Shown: in pieces, positions 46,262 through 56,118 of the stretch
How the letters are laid out: every line of letters begins with the position of its first letter
How positions within the stretch are numbered: the stretch's first letter is position 1
Assembly: GCA_947498785.1 (NCBI GenBank)
Contig: CANMLS010000022.1
Location: 1 to 64,000 of the forward strand
Source of the DNA: an uncultured Aquimarina sp.
GTDB lineage: Bacteria > Bacteroidota > Bacteroidia > Flavobacteriales > Flavobacteriaceae
Reading direction: 5' to 3'
DNA: 64,000 nt
The notes under the pieces: generated by a model
What the model was told of the DNA's origin: nothing
The model's database searches: none
What the model saw: only the letters and a program-made list of their open reading frames with translations
Translations under genes and position numbers: made by a program

Positions 46262-47347
46262 ATGAATTCAAATAAAGACCAATATAAAGTCATCGGTTTA
46301 ATGTCAGGAACTTCATTGGATGGTCTTGATATCGTTTATTGTCATTTTGAGAAAAAAAATGATATCTGGGATTTTACAATATTCAACACCCAAAGTATAG
46401 ATTACGATACAATTCTTAAAGAAAAACTTAAAAATACGGTTAATCTTAATGCTGTCTCATTATTAGCTTTTCATAATGAATATGGAAATTGGTTAGGCAA
46501 TCAGGTAAAAGATTTTATTTTGGATCATAATCTTAAGGTTGATTTTATCTCCAGCCATGGTCATACTGTTTTTCATCAACCTGAAATTGGGTTAACCTAT
46601 CAAATAGGCTCTGGACAACATATAGCGAATGCTTGTGGACACAAAGTGATTAGTGACTTTAGAACAAATGATGTGGCTTTAGGCGGTCAAGGCGCACCTT
46701 TGGTTCCTATCGGAGATCAATTACTGTTTAATCAATATGATTTTTGTCTTAATCTGGGAGGAATTAGTAATATTTCTTTTGAAAATGGAGGTAAAAGAAT
46801 TGCTTACGATATTTCACCTGCGAATATGTTACTTAATTTTATTTGCGAAACTATCGACAAATTATATGATAATCGAGGAGAAATTGCAAGAACGGGAAAG
46901 CTTAATTCGACTTTACTAGATACACTAGACAACCTAGAATATTACAAGCAACCCTTTCCCAAATCATTAGGGTATGAATGGTTTTTAGAAAAAATAGTCC
47001 CTATTATAAATGCCTCAGAAGATTCTCCTCAAGATCTCTTGCATACATCTGTACATCATATTACTACTCAAATAGCAGAAACCATTAAAAAAACTACAAA
47101 AACAAATACTACACTATTAATAACTGGTGGCGGTGCAAAAAATGATTTTCTTATAGAAGTTTTACAACAAAAACTAGATACAAATGCAACTGTTATTATT
47201 CCTCCAGAAAATATTATAGATTTTAAAGAAGCATTAATCTTTGGATTTATGAGCGTATTAAAAGAAAGGAATGAGATTAATTGCCTGCAATCAGTAACCG
47301 GAGCAAAGAAAGATTCCTCTTCTGGCACTATTTTTTATCCTTGGTGA
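46262..47347 (+). CDS. anmK: Anhydro-N-acetylmuramic acid kinase
   Basis: The 361-residue protein has the AnmK pattern: GLMSGTSLDGLDIVYC at about 12-27, SSHGHTVFHQP, DFRTNDVALGGQGAPLVPIGD, LNLGGISNIS, YDISPANMLLN and LLITGGGAKNDFLIEVL near the end. It opens the 1,6-anhydro ring of anhMurNAc and phosphorylates it to MurNAc-6-P. The gene begins 5 bp after the GH3 gene, forming AmpG-NagZ-AnmK as one recycling unit. MurQ is not in the window. Confidence 0.93.
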   Translation: MNSNKDQYKVIGLMSGTSLDGLDIVYCHFEKKNDIWDFTIFNTQSIDYDTILKEKLKNTVNLNAVSLLAFHNEYGNWLGNQVKDFILDHNLKVDFISSHGHTVFHQPEIGLTYQIGSGQHIANACGHKVISDFRTNDVALGGQGAPLVPIGDQLLFNQYDFCLNLGGISNISFENGGKRIAYDISPANMLLNFICETIDKLYDNRGEIARTGKLNSTLLDTLDNLEYYKQPFPKSLGYEWFLEKIVPIINASEDSPQDLLHTSVHHITTQIAETIKKTTKTNTTLLITGGGAKNDFLIEVLQQKLDTNATVIIPPENIIDFKEALIFGFMSVLKERNEINCLQSVTGAKKDSSSGTIFYPW

Positions 47348-47380
47348 ATAAGTTTATGTCAAAGATTAATTTGCATTCTG

Positions 47381-47388
47381 TAAATTTG
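47381..47388 (+). promoter_or_regulatory. Candidate Bacteroidota -7 element upstream of udk
   Basis: TAAATTTG at 47381-47388 fits the Bacteroidota -7 consensus TAnnTTTG exactly, 14 bp before the udk start codon. The upstream -33 TTTG-like element is weak (TTTATG at 47352-47357, spacing about 23). If used, the 5' leader would be only a few bases long. Confidence 0.3.
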
Positions 47389-47402
47389 CCAAAAAAATAG
47401 AA

Positions 47403-48011
47403 ATGCTAATTATCGGTATTGCTGGCGGAACTGGATGTGGTAAAACAACTGTAGTCAATCAAATTGTAAATGAATTACCCGAAAATGAGGTATGTGTAAT
47501 TTCACAAGACTCCTACTATAAAGACACCAGTCATCTTACATATGACGAAAGAGTAAAAATAAATTTTGACCACCCACAATCTATCGATTTTGATTTATTG
47601 GGTGAACATTTGATTGCACTTAGAAACGGTAAAACAATTGACCAACCAGTATACTCATTTGTGGATCATAATCGAACTAAAGAAACAATTTCCACCACTC
47701 CTAGTAAAGTAATCATTGTAGAAGGAATTTTGATTCTTACCAGTCCAAAGATTAGAGATATGTTTGATATAAAAATATATGTACATACCGATAGCGACGA
47801 ACGTTTAATACGTAGACTCAAAAGAGATATTGCAGAACGAGGCAGGGATATTGATGAAGTTTTGGACCGTTATCAAAACACATTAAAACCTATGCATCAG
47901 CAATTTATTGATCCAACCAAAGAATTTGCAGACCTTATAATCCCTAATAATAATTATAATAATGTGGCTGTTGATGTAGTACGCACCATTATTAAAGAAC
48001 GCTTGGATTAA
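47403..48011 (+). CDS. udk: Uridine kinase
   Basis: The 202-residue protein begins with a Walker A (GGTGCGKTTVVNQIV at about 8-22), followed by ISQDSYYKDTSHL and FDHPQSIDFDLL. VIIVEGILILTSPKIRDMFD and the lid Arg-rich RLIRRLKRDIAERGRD complete the family set. It phosphorylates uridine/cytidine in pyrimidine salvage. It is followed after 38 bp by the divIC-like gene, a common flavobacterial order. Confidence 0.93.
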   Translation: MLIIGIAGGTGCGKTTVVNQIVNELPENEVCVISQDSYYKDTSHLTYDERVKINFDHPQSIDFDLLGEHLIALRNGKTIDQPVYSFVDHNRTKETISTTPSKVIIVEGILILTSPKIRDMFDIKIYVHTDSDERLIRRLKRDIAERGRDIDEVLDRYQNTLKPMHQQFIDPTKEFADLIIPNNNYNNVAVDVVRTIIKERLD

Positions 48012-48049
48012 CTTTTGTACCTTTATAACCCATATAATTTTTAATAAGA

Positions 48050-48409
48050 TTGAAGTTAAAAAGTTATTTTCAGAAACTTAAAAACAAACCGGCACTAATA
48101 CCGATATTCACTATATTTTTAAATAAATATGTGTTAATCGTTCTTCTTTTTGTAATTTGGATGTTGTTTCTTGATACTAACTCATGGCTTATCCATAAAG
48201 AATTGGATCAGGAAATTAATGAACTTGAAGATAATAAAGACTATTATATTAAAGAAATTGTAAAAGATCAAAAAAACATTAAAGTACTAAAAGACAGTAG
48301 TGAACTCGAAAAATTTGCTCGAGAAGAATACTTTATGAAACGAGATAATGAAGAAATATACATTATCGAATACGAAGATAGTGTTCCTAAAAACGAAAAA
48401 AATGACTAA
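48050..48409 (+). CDS. FtsB/DivIC-type septum formation initiator
   Basis: The 119-residue protein begins at TTG (48050). It has one membrane helix at about 28-45 (VLIVLLFVIWMLFLDT), a coiled-coil segment at about 52-82 (ELDQEINELEDNKDYYIKEI) and the closing SELEKFAREEYFMKRDNEEI motif at about 84-103 typical of DivIC/FtsB. It would join the divisome with FtsL-like partners. Its stop overlaps the start of the methylmalonyl-CoA mutase small subunit gene by 8 bp. Confidence 0.85.
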   Translation: MKLKSYFQKLKNKPALIPIFTIFLNKYVLIVLLFVIWMLFLDTNSWLIHKELDQEINELEDNKDYYIKEIVKDQKNIKVLKDSSELEKFAREEYFMKRDNEEIYIIEYEDSVPKNEKND

Positions 48410-49769
48410 ATCCTTATTTGATAGCTTCGATGATGTTTCTGCAAAACAATGGAAGCAAAAAATTCAATTCGATCTCAAAGGAGCTGATTACAATGAAGCT
48501 CTGATATTCAAATCCTTAGAAGGAATTGATATTAAACCTTTTTATCACCAAGAAGATCTGGAACAAATAAACACAACGGTTTCAGAAAATTCTTCTTGGA
48601 ATAATTCATTAAAGATAGAAGTATCAGATGCAATTATTGGTAATAAAAAAGCACTTAAAGCTATTAAGAATGGAGCAGAAAGTCTTCATTTTATTATCTT
48701 AAAAGAAACCATTAATCCTAATTATCTTTTAGAAAATGTAAGTAGCAATATTCAGGTTTTCATTGAAACTACATTCCTTTCTCTTACTTATGCAAATACA
48801 CTAAATGATATTGCAAAAAATTCAGGTTTAGATATTTTTTTAGTAACAGATATCATTGGTAATTTAGCAAATACAGGGAATTGGTTTACTAATCTAAAAG
48901 ATGACCACCAAACACTGCTAGATATTGTTGAAAAGAACAAACATCTTAAAAGCACAATTAGTATTGATATGGGTTTATATCAAAATGCTGGTGCTACAAT
49001 GGTACAACAATTAGCATATGCATTAGCACATGGCAATGAGTATTTAAATTATTTTAAGGATACAACATCTTTTTCATTAAAAAACACACCAATAGTATTC
49101 AAGGTAGCAGTTGGGAGTAATTACTTTTTTGAGATTGCAAAACTAAGAGCACTAAGAATATTGTGGAGTACATTAGCTTCTGAATATAATCTTTTAGAAG
49201 AATGCCATATTCTAGCATATCCTTCTCACCGCAATAAAACTATAATGGATTATAATGTGAATATGCTTCGTACAACTACAGAGTGTATGAGCGCAATATT
49301 AGGAGGAGCAAATACTATTCAAAACCTTCCTTATGATGATATTTATAATCTAGAAAATGACTTTGCTACAAGAATTTCTTTTAATCAACTTCTTATTTTA
49401 AAAAACGAAAGTTATTTCGACTTGGTTACTAACCCAGCTTCTGGTTCTTACTATATAGAAAGTTTAACCGATCAATTAGCTGAAAAAGGATTATTGTTAT
49501 TCAAAAATATTGAAGAAGGAGGTGGGTTTTTAAGTCAATTAAAATCTGGCACCTTACAAAAAAAAATAAAAGAAAGTGCTAAAAAAGAGCAAGAATTATT
49601 CGACAATCAAACTATTACACTTACGGGAGCTAACAAATATGTAAACCCCGAAGAAGTCTCTCCTGCACTTCAAAAGCCTATTTTTTCAGAAAAAAATGTA
49701 AGAAAAACACTACTTGAACCTATCACAAAACATAGATTATGCGAGGTCATCGATAAAAAAACACAATAA
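48402..49769 (+). CDS. mutA: Methylmalonyl-CoA mutase, small (beta) subunit
   Basis: ATG at 48402, eight bases inside the end of divIC, starts a 455-residue protein (MTKSLFDSFDDVSAKQWKQKIQ). It shows the mutase barrel: STISIDMGLYQNAGATMVQQLAYALAHGNEYL, FFEIAKLRALRILW and NPASGSYYIESLTDQLAEKGL. No B12-binding domain is present (no DxHxxG), as expected for the non-catalytic subunit, and the length fits the short Bacteroidota form. It pairs with the large subunit at 50605-52737; an unrelated small gene lies between them. Confidence 0.9.
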   Translation: MTKSLFDSFDDVSAKQWKQKIQFDLKGADYNEALIFKSLEGIDIKPFYHQEDLEQINTTVSENSSWNNSLKIEVSDAIIGNKKALKAIKNGAESLHFIILKETINPNYLLENVSSNIQVFIETTFLSLTYANTLNDIAKNSGLDIFLVTDIIGNLANTGNWFTNLKDDHQTLLDIVEKNKHLKSTISIDMGLYQNAGATMVQQLAYALAHGNEYLNYFKDTTSFSLKNTPIVFKVAVGSNYFFEIAKLRALRILWSTLASEYNLLEECHILAYPSHRNKTIMDYNVNMLRTTTECMSAILGGANTIQNLPYDDIYNLENDFATRISFNQLLILKNESYFDLVTNPASGSYYIESLTDQLAEKGLLLFKNIEEGGGFLSQLKSGTLQKKIKESAKKEQELFDNQTITLTGANKYVNPEEVSPALQKPIFSEKNVRKTLLEPITKHRLCEVIDKKTQ

Positions 49770-49853
49770 AACGTTAATATTTACTAATTTATTGTTAACT
49801 TTCAGGAAATTATAAAACTTGGCTTATATACTAACATTACTAAATCTAAATCA

Positions 49854-50480
49854 ATGCCCCTAAAGATTAGATCTAGAATCATGGTCATTTCTTTATCACT
49901 ATTTCTGAATATGACTTTTGCTCAATCTGGTATTAATTGTTATCATGTAGATGAAACAGGAATTACCAAAAAAGCATTTGATTCTTTCGAAAATGACCTG
50001 TTTAATTATTATCAGTTTGGAAATGATTCTATTAAGACTTATAGAACTTTTCTTGCAGAAGTTGCCAGTTTATCTATAGACCTTAGAAAACTTCCTTCTA
50101 GTAATTCTATACAATTTGCACGCGAGTTTAAGAAAATAGCAGATAATAAAAATTCCCTTTGGATCAAATTAAGCGAGTATGAAAATAACGAGACAGTAAA
50201 GAAATCTTCTCCTTCTACCAATAACAAAAAAGAAGAAGAAGTTTTAATATTTAATTATAGAGGTGGATTTATTCAATGTCTTAAGAACACAAGTGAAAGT
50301 GATAATTTTAAAGAAATTATCAATACTCTGGAAAGTGACGGAAACGTTAGTACCTCGCTAATTTCTCAAAGGATTTATTACATTCCAGATAAAGAGTTCT
50401 GTACTCTTGAAATAAAAAACTTTATAGCATTTGACATCTATTATTCTATTCTAATGGTTATCGAAAAAGCGTTTAACTAA
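49854..50480 (+). CDS. Unknown secreted protein between the mutase subunits
   Basis: The 208-residue protein has a signal peptide (about 1-24, ending MTFAQSG). No known domain was recognised. It has an Asn/Ser/Lys-rich patch at about 120-130 and several Cys (NCYH near 29, QCLKNT near 142, FCTLEI near 183). It is co-directional with mutA and mutB, with 84 and 124 bp gaps, so it may be a passenger in the operon. There is no evidence that it acts in propionate metabolism. Confidence 0.6.
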   Translation: MPLKIRSRIMVISLSLFLNMTFAQSGINCYHVDETGITKKAFDSFENDLFNYYQFGNDSIKTYRTFLAEVASLSIDLRKLPSSNSIQFAREFKKIADNKNSLWIKLSEYENNETVKKSSPSTNNKKEEEVLIFNYRGGFIQCLKNTSESDNFKEIINTLESDGNVSTSLISQRIYYIPDKEFCTLEIKNFIAFDIYYSILMVIEKAFN

Positions 50481-50604
50481 TCTTTTTTTGCATTATTCTC
50501 TAAAAAATTAGACTATAATTAATTTTTTATTATAAAAATCAATTGTAAAACCTTAATTTTATGGTCTTGTTAATTTATCATTTCCAAAAATGGGGTATTG
50601 CGTA

Positions 50605-52737
50605 ATGAATAGAAAAGACATACAACACATACAATTACAGAAAAAATCAATTCCTACAAAAAAGGAAAAAAGTTCTTCATTTTCCACTTCAGAAGGAATT
50701 AAGATAAAATCTTTTTATACTGAAAATGACATTAATACTTTAGATCATCTTAATTTCTCTGCGGGAGTACCACCTTTTTTGCGAGGTCCTTATTCTACAA
50801 TGTATGTTAGAAGACCATGGACAATAAGACAATATGCTGGATTTTCAACTGCAGAAGAGAGTAATGCTTTTTATCGAAGGAATCTTGCTGCAGGTCAGAA
50901 AGGCTTATCAGTTGCTTTTGATCTGGCAACACATCGTGGGTATGATAGTGATCATGAACGAGTATTTGGTGATGTTGGAATGGCAGGTGTAGCAATAGAC
51001 ACCGTTGAAGATATGAAAGTATTATTCGATCAGATACCACTTAATGAAATGTCTGTTTCTATGACTATGAACGGTGCAGTTTTACCGATTATGGCCTTTT
51101 ATATTGTAGCAGCAGAAGAACAAGGTGTAGATAAAAAACTACTTTCTGGAACAATTCAAAATGATATTCTTAAAGAATTTATGGTGCGTAACACTTATGT
51201 TTACCCCCCTACTCCTTCAATGCGAATCATTGGAGACATTTTTAAATATTGTTCTACCCACATGCCCAAATTTAATCCTATAAGTATTTCAGGATATCAT
51301 ATGCAAGAAGCGGGCGCTACCTGTGACATCGAATTAGCATACACATTGGCTGATGGCTTAGAATACATAAGAAAAGGGATTGAAACTGGAATGGATGTAG
51401 ATTTTTTTGCTCCTCGTTTATCTTTCTTTTGGGCAATAGGAATGAACCATTTCATGGAAATTGCAAAAATGCGAGCAGCACGTATGCTTTGGGCTAAATT
51501 AATTGAACAATTTAATCCAAAAAACCCAAAATCTTTAATGCTTCGTACCCACTGTCAAACTAGTGGATGGAGCCTTACTGCGCAAGATCCTTTTAACAAT
51601 GTTGCACGTACTTGTATAGAAGCGAGTGCTGCAGCTTTTGGTGGTACACAGAGTTTACATACTAATGCTCTTGATGAGGCTATTGCACTCCCAACAGATT
51701 TCTCTGCACGAATAGCCAGAAATACTCAAATCTATTTACAAGAAGAAACAAACATTACCCGTACAGTAGACCCTTGGGCTGGAAGTTATTATGTAGAATC
51801 CCTGACCAATGATATTGCCGAAAAGGCCTGGAAACTAATCGAAGAAGTAGAAGGACTCGGAGGGATGACAAAAGCTATCGAAGCTGGAATTCCTAAAATG
51901 AGAATTGAAGAAGCCGCTGCCAGAAAGCAAGCCAGAATTGATAGCGAACAAGATGTTATCATTGGAGTTAATAAATACAAGCTTGAAGAAGAAGAAGCTA
52001 TAAGCACACTCAAAGTTGATAATCAAGCAGTAAGAACTCAACAAATAGAAGGACTTGAAAAAGTAAAAGCTTCAAGAAATGAAAAAGCAGTACAAGAGGC
52101 ATTGAGTAATTTAACTGTGGCAGCAACCAATGATGATCAAAACTTATTAGCTTTAGCTGTAGAAGCTGCAAGATTAAGAGCTACTTTGGGGGAAATTAGT
52201 GATGCCTTAGAAAAAGAGTTTGGAAGATTTAAAGCAGAAATAAAATCATTTACAGGAGTGTATGCTAAAGAAATAAAAAATGATGATTCCTTTAACAAGG
52301 CCAGAGAATTAGCAAATCAATATGCAGAATTAGAAGGTCGAAGACCTCGAATCATGATTGCAAAAATGGGACAAGATGGCCATGATCGTGGCGCCAAAGT
52401 AGTTGCAACCAGTTATGCCGATGTAGGATTTGATGTTGACATTGGACCTCTATTTCAAACTCCGACAGAAGCAGCAAAGCAAGCTGTAGAAAATGATGTG
52501 CACATTGTAGGTGTATCTTCTTTAGCTGGAGGACACAAAACTTTGGTTCCGCAAGTTGTCGAGGAACTTAAAAAATATGGAAGAGAAGATATCATGGTTA
52601 TTGTCGGAGGCGTTATTCCCCCAGATGATTATGATTTCCTATTTGAAGCAGGAGCTGTAGCTATATTTGGCCCAGGAACTAAGATAAGTGACGCTGCTAT
52701 TACCATATTAGAAATTTTAATATCAACTTTTGAATAA
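50605..52737 (+). CDS. mutB: Methylmalonyl-CoA mutase, large (alpha) subunit
   Basis: The ATG at 50605 gives 710 residues ([11 protein letters not shown]); an ATG five codons earlier (50590) is less like the family. The barrel carries [41 protein letters not shown] and [12 protein letters not shown]. The C-terminal B12-binding domain (about 580-710) has [12 protein letters not shown] (the DxHxxG cobalt-ligand His) and [19 protein letters not shown]. It converts methylmalonyl-CoA and succinyl-CoA into each other with adenosylcobalamin. No cobalamin riboswitch was seen upstream. Confidence 0.95.
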   Translation: MNRKDIQHIQLQKKSIPTKKEKSSSFSTSEGIKIKSFYTENDINTLDHLNFSAGVPPFLRGPYSTMYVRRPWTIRQYAGFSTAEESNAFYRRNLAAGQKGLSVAFDLATHRGYDSDHERVFGDVGMAGVAIDTVEDMKVLFDQIPLNEMSVSMTMNGAVLPIMAFYIVAAEEQGVDKKLLSGTIQNDILKEFMVRNTYVYPPTPSMRIIGDIFKYCSTHMPKFNPISISGYHMQEAGATCDIELAYTLADGLEYIRKGIETGMDVDFFAPRLSFFWAIGMNHFMEIAKMRAARMLWAKLIEQFNPKNPKSLMLRTHCQTSGWSLTAQDPFNNVARTCIEASAAAFGGTQSLHTNALDEAIALPTDFSARIARNTQIYLQEETNITRTVDPWAGSYYVESLTNDIAEKAWKLIEEVEGLGGMTKAIEAGIPKMRIEEAAARKQARIDSEQDVIIGVNKYKLEEEEAISTLKVDNQAVRTQQIEGLEKVKASRNEKAVQEALSNLTVAATNDDQNLLALAVEAARLRATLGEISDALEKEFGRFKAEIKSFTGVYAKEIKNDDSFNKARELANQYAELEGRRPRIMIAKMGQDGHDRGAKVVATSYADVGFDVDIGPLFQTPTEAAKQAVENDVHIVGVSSLAGGHKTLVPQVVEELKKYGREDIMVIVGGVIPPDDYDFLFEAGAVAIFGPGTKISDAAITILEILISTFE

Positions 52738-52861
52738 ATTCACAAACAACTCAGTAACTTATTTTCTAAAAAATTATCACTCAGTAAAAATTGATATTCA
52801 TAATTTCATTAAGATCACCATCACACAATAAAACTCTATGAAATGAAGAAAATTTTATAGA

Positions 52862-53132
52862 TTAATATCCTACTGTAGAAAGTTTTGAATTGAATTTCAG
52901 TAGCCCTATCTTATACTCTTTTCTTTGTAGCTTAAATACTTTTATCTCCTGAGTCTGATTAATTCTACCCCAATTCCTATATACAGTAGCTTTTAGATTC
53001 CAATGGAAATTTATTGTAAGTAACATAACCTGAAATTTTATTCAAACCAGATTTTGATTGACCAAAAGAAAAGGTTGAATTCCCAATAGCTATAATTAAT
53101 AGTACGAATCTAAAAAGTATTTGTCTTTTCAA
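52862..53132 (-). pseudogene. Degenerate exported carboxypeptidase-regulatory-like protein
   Basis: The 678-bp gap 52738-53415 contains a minus-strand frame starting at TTG 53132. It has a signal peptide (QILFRFVLLIIAIGNS…SFGQ), then NKISGYVTYNKFPLES, the opening strand of a CarboxypepD_reg-like domain. The frame then breaks, and pieces such as KATVYRNWGRINQTQ and KTFYSRIL follow in other frames up to about 52862, matching the rest of a short domain of this type. At least two frameshifts are needed. I see nothing else in the gap. Confidence 0.45.
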
Positions 53133-53415
53133 TAGTATTCTGTTTTATATATGATACTTAAAATCTAATTCCTTCTCCAAATAATTTGGTTGATAGCAAA
53201 TCATAAAAATAGTTAAAAGTTATTTTTTTATATTGATCAATATTTTTTTTAGAGAATAGCACTACATTAAAAAATAAACGTTTCACTAATACAATACTAC
53301 ATGCTTTAAGAGTAACAGTATTTTTGTTAAGCATCCAAATTCACTAAAAAAATTATGCATGCACAGTTTTTTCAGCTATAACTTGCTATATTAGCAGAAT
53401 AACGATATAAATATT

Positions 53416-54297
53416 ATGAATTATACAAGCAAAATGCTTCGAGATGGAGCTCTAGAAGGAAAAAATATCGTAGTCACTGGTGGTGGTAGTGGATTAGGAA
53501 GGTCAATGACAAAGTATTTTCTTGAACTCGGAGCAAAAGTGGCAATAACCTCTCGTAATCTAGAGAAGTTAAAAAACACAGCTAAAGAGCTAGAAGCTGA
53601 AACTGGAAGTATATGCATACCTCTGCAATGTGATGTACGTCATTATAGTGAGGTCGAAGCAATGCGAGATCAAGCTATTGAAGTTTTTGGATCTATTGAC
53701 ATACTTCTCAACAATGCTGCTGGTAATTTTATATCACCTACAGAACGTCTATCCGCCAATGCTTTTGATACTATAATTGATATTGTTCTTAAAGGAACTA
53801 AGAACTGTACATTAGCTTTTGGAAAGCATTGGATCGATACCAAATACAGGAATACTACTGTTCTTAATATTGTGACCACTTATGCATGGACAGGCTCTGC
53901 TTATGTAGTACCAAGTGCTAGTGCAAAAGCTGGGGTATTAGCTATGACGCGATCATTGGCTGTAGAGTGGGCAAAATATGGAATGCGTTTTAATGCAATT
54001 GCCCCTGGGCCGTTTCCTACAAAGGGAGCTTGGGATAGATTAGTTCCTGGAGATTTAGCAGAAAAACTAAATTTTTCAAAACGTGTACCTCTTAATCGTA
54101 CTGGTGAGCATCAAGAACTTGCTAACCTTGCAGCATATTTGGTTTCAGATTTTTCTGCTTATGTGAACGGGGAAGTAATTACTATTGATGGCGGAGAATG
54201 GATTAAAGGAGCTGGACAATTTAATCTACTTGAACAAATTCCTGAAGAAATGTGGGATCAGCTTGAGGTTATGATACGTTCAAAAAAAAATAAATAA
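53416..54297 (+). CDS. SDR-family oxidoreductase, 2,4-dienoyl-CoA-reductase type
   Basis: The 293-residue protein has the Rossmann motif VVTGGGSGLGRSMTKYFLELG at about 20-40 and NNAAGNF at about 98-104. It has SASAKAGVLAMTRSLAVEW in place of the classical YxxxK segment: Lys is kept but Tyr is replaced by Ser. NAIAPGPFPTKGAWDRL follows. This departure is normal for bacterial and peroxisomal 2,4-dienoyl-CoA reductases, which use other residues. It likely reduces unsaturated acyl-CoA with NADPH in fatty-acid degradation. It is a single gene with its own terminator. Confidence 0.85.
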   Translation: MNYTSKMLRDGALEGKNIVVTGGGSGLGRSMTKYFLELGAKVAITSRNLEKLKNTAKELEAETGSICIPLQCDVRHYSEVEAMRDQAIEVFGSIDILLNNAAGNFISPTERLSANAFDTIIDIVLKGTKNCTLAFGKHWIDTKYRNTTVLNIVTTYAWTGSAYVVPSASAKAGVLAMTRSLAVEWAKYGMRFNAIAPGPFPTKGAWDRLVPGDLAEKLNFSKRVPLNRTGEHQELANLAAYLVSDFSAYVNGEVITIDGGEWIKGAGQFNLLEQIPEEMWDQLEVMIRSKKNK

Positions 54298-54325
54298 GTT
54301 TTTATTAACAATATGATAGTACACT

Positions 54326-54356
54326 AGACCACCTCCAAAGGGAAATGGTCTTTTTT
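54326..54356 (+). terminator. Rho-independent terminator after the SDR gene
   Basis: AGACCA at 54326-54331 pairs with TGGTCT at 54346-54351; the inner CCTCC and GGGAAA bases may extend the stem partly. A T run follows to 54356. It starts 28 bp after the SDR stop codon and isolates that gene from the parAB operon. Confidence 0.7.
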
Positions 54357-54435
54357 ATCCCCTACTGTTAACATTTTTCATTTTTATAATATATAATAAA
54401 TTGTATTTTTACCTCTTAAATCCAAACCTCCCCTT

Positions 54436-55200
54436 ATGGGTAAAATTATAGCAATTGCCAATCAAAAAGGTGGTGTAGGTAAAACTACTACCTCCGTAAA
54501 TTTAGCAGCATCTCTAGGTGTATTAGAGAAAAAAGTTTTATTAATCGATGCTGATCCTCAAGCTAACGCTACTTCTGGACTTGGACTAGATGTGGATACT
54601 ATAGAAAAAGGAACATATCAAATCCTTGAACATACTATCAAACCAGAAGAAGCTATTTTGGAAACTACCTCGCCAAATGTGCACATCATACCTGCACATA
54701 TTGATCTGGTAGCTATAGAAATTGAACTTGTGGATAAAGATTCAAGAGAATACATGCTTAAAAAAGCTATTGAAAGGCTAAAATCAGAATATGATTATAT
54801 TCTTATTGATTGTGCTCCATCTCTAGGTTTATTAACGCTAAATGCATTAACAACCTCTGATTCTGTTATGATACCTATCCAATGTGAATATTTTGCTTTA
54901 GAGGGATTAGGTAAACTTTTGAATACAATTAAGAGTGTTCAAAAAGTTCACAATCAAAACTTGGATATTGAAGGACTCTTACTCACCATGTATGATTCTA
55001 GACTAAGGCTATCAAATCAAGTAGTCGAAGAAGTACAAAAGCACTTTAATGAAATGGTTTTTAAAACAATCATTCAGCGGAATATTCGTTTAAGTGAAGC
55101 GCCCAGTTATGGTGAAAGTATAATTAATTATGATGCTTCTAGTAAAGGTGCTAGTAATTATTTAAGTTTGGCACACGAAATTATTAAGAAAAATAGCTAA
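54436..55200 (+). CDS. parA: ParA/Soj chromosome-partitioning ATPase
   Basis: The 254-residue protein opens with the deviant Walker A (NQKGGVGKTTTSVNLAASLG at about 8-27), then LLIDADPQANATSGLG, YDYILIDCAPSLGLLTLNAL (Walker B region) and PIQCEYFALEGLGKLL. It drives segregation of the replication origin with ParB encoded 6 bp downstream. No parS palindrome was seen in the window. Confidence 0.95.
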   Translation: MGKIIAIANQKGGVGKTTTSVNLAASLGVLEKKVLLIDADPQANATSGLGLDVDTIEKGTYQILEHTIKPEEAILETTSPNVHIIPAHIDLVAIEIELVDKDSREYMLKKAIERLKSEYDYILIDCAPSLGLLTLNALTTSDSVMIPIQCEYFALEGLGKLLNTIKSVQKVHNQNLDIEGLLLTMYDSRLRLSNQVVEEVQKHFNEMVFKTIIQRNIRLSEAPSYGESIINYDASSKGASNYLSLAHEIIKKNS

Positions 55201-55206
55201 GGATTC

Positions 55207-56118
55207 ATGGCGAAGGCAACTAAAAAACAAGCATTAGGTAGAGGGCTATCAGCTCTCCTAAAAGATCCCGATAATGATATAAAATCAGTTGAAGATAAAG
55301 ATGCGGACAAAGTAGTTGGTAATATTATCGAATTAGAATTAGAGAGTATCGATGTAAATCCATTTCAACCTCGTACTAGCTTTAATGATGAAACGTTGCG
55401 TGAACTTGCTACTTCTATAAAGGAAATCGGTGTTATCCAACCAATTACAGTTCGCAAGTTAGATTTCAACAACTATCAATTAGTTAGTGGAGAACGACGT
55501 TTTCGTGCATCAAAATTAGCTGGACTAAAATCTATTCCTGCATATATTCGTATTGCTAATGATCAGGAATCATTAACAATGGCATTGGTTGAGAATATTC
55601 AACGACAGGATTTAGACCCAATCGAAATCGCTCTTTCGTATCAGCGACTTATTGATGAGATTAACCTTACTCAAGAACAATTGAGTGATAGAGTAGGTAA
55701 AAAACGATCAACCATTGCAAATTATCTTAGACTTTTAAAACTAGACCCTATTGTTCAGACTGGAATGAGAGATGGTTTTATATCTATGGGGCATGGTAGG
55801 GCACTCATAAACATTGAAGATCAGCAACAACAACTAGATATTTATGAAACAATAATCGGGAAATCACTATCTGTACGCGATACAGAAAAAATGGTGCGAT
55901 CTCTAAACGACAAAACAGACAACGGTACTGCAAAGAGTGATTCTGCAACAAGTTTATTACCAAAACATATTGCAAAAGGAGTAAAAGATTTTTCTGATTA
56001 CTTTGGCGCAAAAATTGATGTAAAAGTTTCCAGTAAAGGAAGTGGAAAGTTAATTATACCTTTTTCTTCCGAAGAAGATTTTAAACGCATAAAGAAACTT
56101 ATTAATAGTGAAGATTAA
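55207..56118 (+). CDS. parB: ParB/Spo0J chromosome-partitioning protein
   Basis: The 303-residue protein begins with KATKKQALGRGLSALLKD, the usual ParA-stimulating tail. The CTP-binding/clamp core follows (NPFQPRTSFNDETLRELATS, GERRFRASKLAGL, ALVENIQRQDL), then the HTH (LTQEQLSDRVGKKRSTIANYLRLLKL) and a C-terminal dimer domain. The family binds parS and loads the partition complex. The next gene starts inside its end. Confidence 0.95.
   Translation: MAKATKKQALGRGLSALLKDPDNDIKSVEDKDADKVVGNIIELELESIDVNPFQPRTSFNDETLRELATSIKEIGVIQPITVRKLDFNNYQLVSGERRFRASKLAGLKSIPAYIRIANDQESLTMALVENIQRQDLDPIEIALSYQRLIDEINLTQEQLSDRVGKKRSTIANYLRLLKLDPIVQTGMRDGFISMGHGRALINIEDQQQQLDIYETIIGKSLSVRDTEKMVRSLNDKTDNGTAKSDSATSLLPKHIAKGVKDFSDYFGAKIDVKVSSKGSGKLIIPFSSEEDFKRIKKLINSED

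Noticed and set aside
50481-50604. Cobalamin riboswitch upstream of the B12-dependent mutase
   Set aside because: The gap is only about 120 bp and shows no B12-box-like sequence.
53421-53879. Minus-strand frames within the SDR gene
   Set aside because: They lie fully inside a clear SDR coding frame and resemble no family.
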